This document shows, in pieces, positions 12,423-12,960 of a stretch of 12,960 bases of DNA. A program made the position numbers and the translations under genes. The notes under the pieces were generated by a model. It did not search any database and was not told the origin of the DNA. It worked only from the letters and a program-made list of their open reading frames with translations. The DNA comes from Burkholderia sp. (GTDB taxonomy: Bacteria; Pseudomonadota; Gammaproteobacteria; Burkholderiales; Burkholderiaceae), in the NCBI RefSeq assembly GCF_018375725.1, contig NZ_JAHACR010000099.1, forward strand, positions 1-12,960, in the 5' to 3' direction. The stretch's first letter is position 1. Every line of letters starts with the position of its first letter.

Positions 12423-12960
12423 ATGGCGGTCAGGGCATTCCTCCTGCACTCCTTAGTCGCCACGCCCCCCTCCGGCCATCACCGCGTCACCGCGGAGATG
12501 CGCCCTTCCATGCTGTCCACGTTGTTCGACGATATCCGGCCGATGTTTCTGTCCGGACTCGCAAGCTGCTTTGTCGCCACGGTTGCACTGATCCGCCTGC
12601 AGCAGACCTGGGCGCTCCTGTGGCTCGTCGCCGACCTGGGCCTGCTGGTCGCGCGGCTCGCGATCGCCCGCGCGTACGTGACGCGTCGCGATGCGGGCGA
12701 CGATCGCGCCGAATGCTGGGCGTTGCGCTATGCGCCCGTGTCGCTCGCCGCATGCTTCCTGCTCGGCCTCGGCACGATGGGCTGCGTCGAAGCCGCCGAC
12801 GTCGAAGTCGGCGCGCTGGCCGTCATGGTGGCGGGCGGGGTATTCGGCGGAATCGCGTCGCGCAATGCGGCGCTGCCCCGGCTTGCCATGACGCAGATCA
12901 CGCTCGGCGTGCTGCCGATCGGTGTCGGTGCGCTGCTGGCCGAGCGCAGCGGCGCATGGC
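12423..12960 (+). CDS. N-terminal membrane region of a probable GGDEF diguanylate cyclase (partial, 3' end outside window)
   Basis: The frame is open to the window end, giving 179 codons. From about residue 30 it reads MLSTLFDDIRPMFLSGLASC and continues with hydrophobic helices around TWALLWLVADLGLLVARLAI, VSLAACFLLGLGTMGC, LAVMVAGGVFGGIAS and MTQITLGVLPIGVGALL. This five-helix-like pattern, including ASRNAALPRLA, recalls Burkholderia membrane-anchored diguanylate cyclases, whose GGDEF domain follows; that domain lies beyond the window, so the activity is inferred. Starts: ATG 12423 has GAGGT 8 nt upstream and the following codons have high GC at third positions. ATG 12510 marks where the conserved part begins, with GGAG 12 nt upstream. 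ATG 12498 has no spacer to its site. I chose 12423 on the ribosome-binding site. Confidence 0.7.
   Translation, partial: MAVRAFLLHSLVATPPSGHHRVTAEMRPSMLSTLFDDIRPMFLSGLASCFVATVALIRLQQTWALLWLVADLGLLVARLAIARAYVTRRDAGDDRAECWALRYAPVSLAACFLLGLGTMGCVEAADVEVGALAVMVAGGVFGGIASRNAALPRLAMTQITLGVLPIGVGALLAERSGAW

Noticed and set aside
1..12960. CRISPR arrays, tRNA or rRNA genes, insertion sequences
   Set aside because: No regularly spaced repeats, tRNA-like cloverleaf or transposase-like frame was seen; the catalase remnant has no mobile-element ends that I can detect.

Overview
The window is GC-rich, uses typical GGAG/AAGGAG ribosome-binding sites, and its proteins most resemble those of Burkholderia, probably the B. 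cepacia complex. This rests on family recognition by eye; no database search was run. It reads as an accessory stress-defence and detoxification region of mostly short transcription units facing both ways.

Layout: (1) 1-532, end of an arsenic operon, with the last codons of arsH followed by arsN2. (2) 789-1166 (-), a small hypothetical protein. (3) 1479-2639 (+), a D-2-hydroxyacid-type formate dehydrogenase with the residue signature of the NADP+-specific Burkholderia stabilis enzyme, followed by a strong hairpin terminator. (4) 2878-4523 (-), four small genes in one direction: an 82-aa unknown, a glycine-zipper DUF1269 protein, an Ala-rich 63-aa unknown and a PsiE-family membrane protein. 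(5) 4900-5181 (-), a LysR-type DNA-binding domain with no effector domain, divergent from (6) 5650-7845 (+), a DyP peroxidase with a C-terminal encapsulin-targeting peptide, an overlapping encapsulin shell gene, and an 89-aa unknown. (7) 7928-9145 (-), flavohemoglobin Hmp, divergent from (8) 9431-10960 (+), a Rieske-ferredoxin/FAD-reductase fusion (AIFM3-like). (9) 11063-11257 (-), a Pmp3/YqaE membrane peptide. (10) 11336-11748, a decayed catalase remnant. (11) 11826-12065, a small lipoprotein-like gene that looks frameshifted. (12) 12423 to the window end, the N-terminal membrane part of a protein resembling diguanylate cyclases.

The genes share a theme: arsenic (ArsH, ArsN2), peroxide (encapsulated DyP, dead catalase), nitric oxide (Hmp), electron transfer (Rieske/FAD fusion) and envelope stress (PsiE, Pmp3, DUF1269). 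An NADP+-reducing formate dehydrogenase would supply NADPH, which ArsH uses and Hmp can use, so the region may pair reductant supply with detoxification. That link is inference. The most interesting parts are the DyP-encapsulin operon with its unknown third gene, the stand-alone LysR HTH facing it, and a perfect 19-bp palindrome between them.
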